Assembly: GCA_014163555.1 (NCBI GenBank)
Contig: JACJGO010000008.1
Location: 113,535 to 177,534 of the forward strand
Source of the DNA: Flavisolibacter longurius
GTDB lineage: Bacteria; Bacteroidota; Bacteroidia; Chitinophagales; Chitinophagaceae
Reading direction: 5' to 3'
Length of the DNA stretch: 64,000 bases
Part shown: piece after piece, positions 61,248 to 64,000 of the stretch
Numbering within the stretch: the stretch's first letter is position 1
How the letters are laid out: the number at the start of each line of letters is the position of its first letter
Translations under genes and position numbers: made by a program
The notes under the pieces: model-generated
Seen by the model: the letters and a program-made list of their open reading frames with translations, nothing else
What the model was told of the DNA's origin: nothing
The model's database searches: none

Positions 61248-62387
61248 CTATTTCAAAATCTCCCGGCTGATTACCACTTTTTGTATTTCGCTGGTGCCTT
61301 CGCCGATGGTGCAAAGCTTGCTGTCGCGGTAGTGTTTCTCTACGGGAAAATCTTTCGTGTAGCCATAGCCGCCAAAAATCTGAACGGCATCGTTGGATAC
61401 TTTTACAGCCACTTCACTTGCATAGTATTTGGCCATGGCTGATACTTTTGTCACGGGCTGTTTTTTGGTCTTGAGATCACAGGCTTCCAGCGTCAATAAT
61501 TCAGCGGCCTCAATCTCTGTTGCCATATCGGCTAGCTTAAAGGAAATGCCCTGGAATGATGCGATCGGTTTGTCGAACTGGTGACGCTCCTGCGCATATT
61601 GAAGGGCCGCTTCGTACGCACCTTTAGCAATGCCCAACGAAAGCGAAGCAATGGAAATGCGTCCACCATCCAAAACCACCAGGGATTGCTTGAATCCTTC
61701 ACCCACTTCGCCCAAACGGTTAGCATCGGGAATGGTGCAGTTTTCAAAAATCATTTCGGCGGTTTCAGAAGCCCGCATACCCAGCTTGTTTTCTTTTTTA
61801 CCGCCACTAAAACCGGGTGTGCCCCGTTCCACCACAAAGGCAGTGGCGTTGTTCTTTGCTCGTGGTTCGCCGGTGCGGCAAATGACAACGGCAATATCGC
61901 CGGTCCTGCCATGTGTAATCCAGTTTTTAGTACCATTGATCACCCAGTTGTCGCCGTCTTTTACCGCAGTGCATTTCATGTTGCCGGCATCGGATCCTGT
62001 GTTGGGTTCAGTCAGTCCCCAGGCGCCAATCCATTCGGCTGTGGCCAGTTTGGGCAGCCACCGTTGTTTTTGTTCTTCGTTGCCAAAGGTTAAAATATGG
62101 CCGGTGCAAAGCGAGTTGTGAGCGGCTACACTCAAACCAATCGAACCATCCACTTTGGAAATTTCTTCAATAATGGCTTTGTATTCAAAATAAGAAAGAC
62201 CGGCGCCGCCATACTGTTCGGGTACCAATACACCCATCATTCCCAGTTCGCCCAATTGCTTAAAAATGTGCAGGGGAAATTCCTGTGTTTCATCCCATTC
62301 CATCACATGGGGCTTAATGTGTTGTTGCGAAAAATCACGGGCTATCTGCGCCACCTGCGCAGTGATTTCGTCCATTTCAAAATTCAT
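61248..62387 (-). CDS. acyl-CoA dehydrogenase, short-chain type
   Basis: FAD enzyme of beta-oxidation or branched-chain amino acid breakdown; oxidises acyl-CoA to enoyl-CoA and passes electrons to electron-transfer flavoprotein. 379 residues, typical. Signatures include GGAGLSYFEYKAIIEEISKV, WGLTEPNTGSDAGNMKCTAV (about 128-147), KKENKLGMRASETAEMIFEN, and GGYGYTKDFPVEKHYRDSKL then CTIGEGTSEIQ, where the Glu of EGT is the expected catalytic base. The closest class by these motifs is butyryl/short-chain dehydrogenase; chain-length preference is not certain. The TAG is followed two bases later by repeat copy E. Confidence 0.94.
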   Translation of the reverse strand: MNFEMDEITAQVAQIARDFSQQHIKPHVMEWDETQEFPLHIFKQLGELGMMGVLVPEQYGGAGLSYFEYKAIIEEISKVDGSIGLSVAAHNSLCTGHILTFGNEEQKQRWLPKLATAEWIGAWGLTEPNTGSDAGNMKCTAVKDGDNWVINGTKNWITHGRTGDIAVVICRTGEPRAKNNATAFVVERGTPGFSGGKKENKLGMRASETAEMIFENCTIPDANRLGEVGEGFKQSLVVLDGGRISIASLSLGIAKGAYEAALQYAQERHQFDKPIASFQGISFKLADMATEIEAAELLTLEACDLKTKKQPVTKVSAMAKYYASEVAVKVSNDAVQIFGGYGYTKDFPVEKHYRDSKLCTIGEGTSEIQKVVISREILK

Positions 62388-62543
62388 ATGTAGGCAATCG
62401 TTTTAAAAGGTGAAGATAGTGTCGGAACCAGGATTTGGGTGGATGTAATGGATTAACAGGATGTAAAAGTTTTGCTCTTACATGAATTGTTTTTTGAAAA
62501 CAAAACATTTCTGCAAATCATTTCTATCCTTCCAAATCCTTGA

Positions 62544-63311
62544 TCAGACAGTCAGTTTTAGTCCATCATATGCAAGGTGCGTGCCTTGCGGCAGAAGCTT
62601 TTCCATTTCTTCGTGCTGCCCCAGTTGATGGGAGATGTGGGTAAAATACGCCTGCGGAATTTGGAGTTCCTGCACCAGGGCGATGGCTTCGTCAAGCGAG
62701 TAATGCGAAATGTGTTTTTCCTTGCGAAGTGCATTCACCACCAGCACCTGGCTGCCCCTGATCTTTTCTTTTTCACTTTCATCTATGCGGTTGGCATCGG
62801 TGATGTAGGTAAAGTCGCCGAAGCGAAAGCCAAAAACCGGCATTTTCAGGTGCCATACTTCTATAGGTGTAATGGGAATATTACCGATGGAAAACGGTTC
62901 AAGACCGATGGTGTTCAGCGCAATATTGGGAACGCCGGGATATTTTTTATCGGCAAAAGCATAGGCAAATTCCCGCATAAGTGCATCAATGGTCATGGAG
63001 TTGGCATACACTTCCATCGCCTGCTCTTGGAAATAATTAAAGGCACGTACATCGTCCAATCCCGCAATGTGGTCTTTGTGCGGGTGGGTGAACAACACCG
63101 CATCCAGTTGCTTTACATTTTCACGCAACATCTGGTAACGAAAATCCGGCGTGGTATCCACCACAATTGTGGTTTGTGCCGTTTGCACCATAATACTGGA
63201 GCGAAGTCGCTTGTCCCGGCTATCTGTAGATTTACACACATGGCATTCGCAAGCGATCATAGGAACGCCGCTGCTGGTGCCTGTGCCAAGAAAGGTAATG
63301 GTAAGGGGCAT
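62544..63311 (-). CDS. PhnP-like metallo-beta-lactamase-fold hydrolase
   Basis: 255 residues from ATG 63311. MBL fold with the metal motif FTHPHKDHIAGLDDVR (HxHxDH), the N-terminal FLGTGTSSGVPMIACECHVC, whose Cys cluster plus later SxDKRLRSS pattern matches the PhnP-type branch, and a late Asp in YITDANRIDE. PhnP itself is a phosphodiesterase acting on cyclic ribose phosphates in phosphonate metabolism. No phosphonate genes are nearby, so the substrate is unknown. A GTG six bases upstream is an alternative start. The gene lies 109 bases downstream of a small conserved protein gene on the same strand, separated by a word repeat. Confidence 0.88.
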   Translation of the reverse strand: MPLTITFLGTGTSSGVPMIACECHVCKSTDSRDKRLRSSIMVQTAQTTIVVDTTPDFRYQMLRENVKQLDAVLFTHPHKDHIAGLDDVRAFNYFQEQAMEVYANSMTIDALMREFAYAFADKKYPGVPNIALNTIGLEPFSIGNIPITPIEVWHLKMPVFGFRFGDFTYITDANRIDESEKEKIRGSQVLVVNALRKEKHISHYSLDEAIALVQELQIPQAYFTHISHQLGQHEEMEKLLPQGTHLAYDGLKLTV

Positions 63312-63345
63312 GTTCACGAAAGGAAGTTAAGGAGGGAATAAATAA

Positions 63346-63432
63346 AGTACGCAGTACGCACTAAGCAAAAGGCAATAAGTTGAAGTTTGTGTTCGGCTGC
63401 GACTGCCAACTACCAACTGCCTACTGCGTACT
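63346..63432. repeat. inverted GTACGCA word repeat overlapping the end of a small gene
   Basis: The left arm AGTACGCAGTACGCAC (63346-63361) and right arm (ending TACTGCGTACT at 63432) are inverse copies over 15 bases with one mismatch. The middle holds AACTACCAACTGCC-type words. The right arm contains the last four codons and stop of the 98-residue protein. Confidence 0.68.
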
Positions 63433-63717
63433 CTCATCCCCGCCTCCCTGCGCGGCACGGTAGCGGCCCATAATATCATCAAACCATTTCCGGCTGTCGG
63501 GTGTAAGTGAATCCGCATCGATCTTAAGTTGCGGCACCAGGTCAATCAGGGTATTGATGCGCCCTTCCAGCGGAAGAAATTTATTCAGCACGACCACTTT
63601 CTTATCTTCTAAAATGCAAAACCCACTTTGAAAAGAGCCGCGTTCATACCGAACAATGTAGCCGCTTTCTTCAATCATCTTATCAATCTTGTCGAGTGTG
63701 TTTTGTGTATATTTCAT
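63421..63717 (-). CDS. small conserved Bacteroidota protein of unknown function
   Basis: 98 residues from the ATG at 63717. Features: a helical N-terminus (MKYTQNTLDKIDKMIEESGY), an alternating strand segment (IVRYERGSFQSGFCILEDKK then VVVLNKF), and a helical end. I recall similar proteins as conserved hypotheticals in Bacteroidota, but no function is known to me. A longer frame to 63783 exists but would translate through a perfect -7 box (63745-63752), so the shorter start is used. The last residues (DESTQ) come from a word repeat, so the natural C-terminus may have been altered there. Confidence 0.82.
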   Translation of the reverse strand: MKYTQNTLDKIDKMIEESGYIVRYERGSFQSGFCILEDKKVVVLNKFLPLEGRINTLIDLVPQLKIDADSLTPDSRKWFDDIMGRYRAAQGGGDESTQ

Positions 63718-63744
63718 GACGCCTCTTTGGTTTGCTGTCGCCGG

Positions 63745-63752
63745 CAAAAATA
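63745..63752 (-). promoter_or_regulatory. -7 promoter box of the 98-residue protein gene
   Basis: The minus strand reads TATTTTTG, a perfect TAnnTTTG, 27 bases before the ATG at 63717. It fixes the shorter start. Confidence 0.62.
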
Positions 63753-63784
63753 AGCAACACCCTACGATTGAGGGGGCAGACAAT

Positions 63785-63792
63785 TATATTTG
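63785..63792 (+). promoter_or_regulatory. -7 promoter box of a possible 29-residue membrane peptide
   Basis: TATATTTG, a perfect TAnnTTTG, with only three bases before the ATG at 63796. It is divergent from the box at 63745-63752. Confidence 0.5.
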
Positions 63793-63795
63793 TGT

Positions 63796-63885
63796 ATGAG
63801 CAGAAAAGATTATTTTATTTCTCTTGGTTTTTTGATTGCGGGCATATTGCTTCATCCCCTCTACAAAGCATTTATACCGTTTTGA
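63796..63885 (+). CDS. possible 29-residue single-helix membrane peptide
   Basis: A short open frame: MSRKDYFISLGFLIAGILLH then PLYKAFIPF. It has a basic N-terminus, one hydrophobic segment (about 7-20) and an aromatic end, the form of a small membrane protein. A perfect -7 box lies three bases upstream, implying a leaderless mRNA. No family is recognised; chance cannot be excluded at this length. It lies between the conserved 98-residue protein gene and the probable edge of an insertion sequence. Confidence 0.4.
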   Translation: MSRKDYFISLGFLIAGILLHPLYKAFIPF

Positions 63886-63918
63886 ATTATTAGGTACGGT
63901 ATATGTGCGGGTTAGGTC

Positions 63919-64000
63919 ATGAAGTGTTTAAACTACAGCAAAGAGATTGGTGAGGAGGTGGAGGTCTTGCAGGGACTGTATCGCAAACAAAGCCGGTCAT
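63919..64000 (+). CDS. N-terminal start of a possible IS630-type transposase (cut by window end)
   Basis: The frame from ATG 63919 is open to the window end and gives 27 residues (MKCLNYSKEIGEEVEVLQGL then YRKQSRS). The rhythm, especially LQGLYRKQSRS, recalls the N-terminal helix-turn-helix domain of IS630-like transposases of Bacteroidota. Too little is visible for certainty. The 30 bases upstream (TAGGTACGGTATATGTGCGG) would be the left element end if this is right; IS630 elements insert at TA. Confidence 0.35.
   Translation, partial: MKCLNYSKEIGEEVEVLQGLYRKQSRS

Noticed and set aside
1..64000. tRNA or rRNA genes, CRISPR arrays, prophage, defence islands, toxin-antitoxin pairs
   Set aside because: Intergenic gaps were read for cloverleaf patterns, TTCRANNC boxes and regular direct repeats; none was convincing. 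Genes are mostly housekeeping and uptake genes.

Overview
The window is chromosomal DNA of a Bacteroidota bacterium, most likely a member of the Chitinophagaceae (inference). The evidence is three SusC/SusD pairs, type IX secretion (T9SS) sorting domains and a PorZ-like protein, signal peptides ending in Q, lipoproteins with the CKK pattern, and many start sites preceded by the Bacteroidota -7 promoter box TAnnTTTG. About 44 protein genes are supported. No rRNA, tRNA, CRISPR array or prophage is visible.

Layout. 0-7.7 kb is housekeeping: DUF4783 tail, nadC, an SUI1 factor, an isocitrate dehydrogenase with NAD-type cofactor residues, apaG, a VanZ-like protein, prfA, an amidohydrolase and recO. 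7.9-12.8 kb holds the PorZ-like propeller protein and an MMPL/RND exporter. 13-31.3 kb is the nutrient-uptake section: SusC/D/lipoprotein operon 1, SusC/D operon 2, then tlpA-like and gatB on the other strand, then SusC/D operon 3. No polysaccharide-degrading enzyme accompanies them. 31.3-42.9 kb carries a PDZ protein, alaS, an M23 peptidase, a MazG-like protein, two tandem YihY proteins, glyS, a YdcF protein and a flavin reductase. 43-54 kb has two secreted proteins (one a T9SS cargo), mfd, a small membrane protein, scpA, mscL, PPK2 and an EamA transporter. 54-64 kb has frr, a WecA/MraY-type transferase, the N-terminal half of transketolase, rbfA plus a LolC/E-type permease, an MsbA-type ABC exporter, an acyl-CoA dehydrogenase, a PhnP-like hydrolase, a conserved small protein, a possible 29-residue membrane peptide and the probable edge of an insertion sequence.

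The most unusual content is non-coding. First, five copies of a C-rich/G-rich hairpin repeat sit directly against the stop codons of five successive transcription-unit ends between 54.2 and 61.3 kb, each time upstream of a separate rho-independent terminator. Second, at least eight places carry short 'word' repeats, i.e. tandem variants of a 6-10 base word, usually facing an inverted set of the same words. They lie between genes, across gene boundaries and once in frame inside the amidohydrolase gene. Third, several genes have the -7 box only 3-8 bases before the start codon, which predicts leaderless or nearly leaderless mRNAs.

All functional calls come from reading the sequence and from family knowledge; no database search was run.
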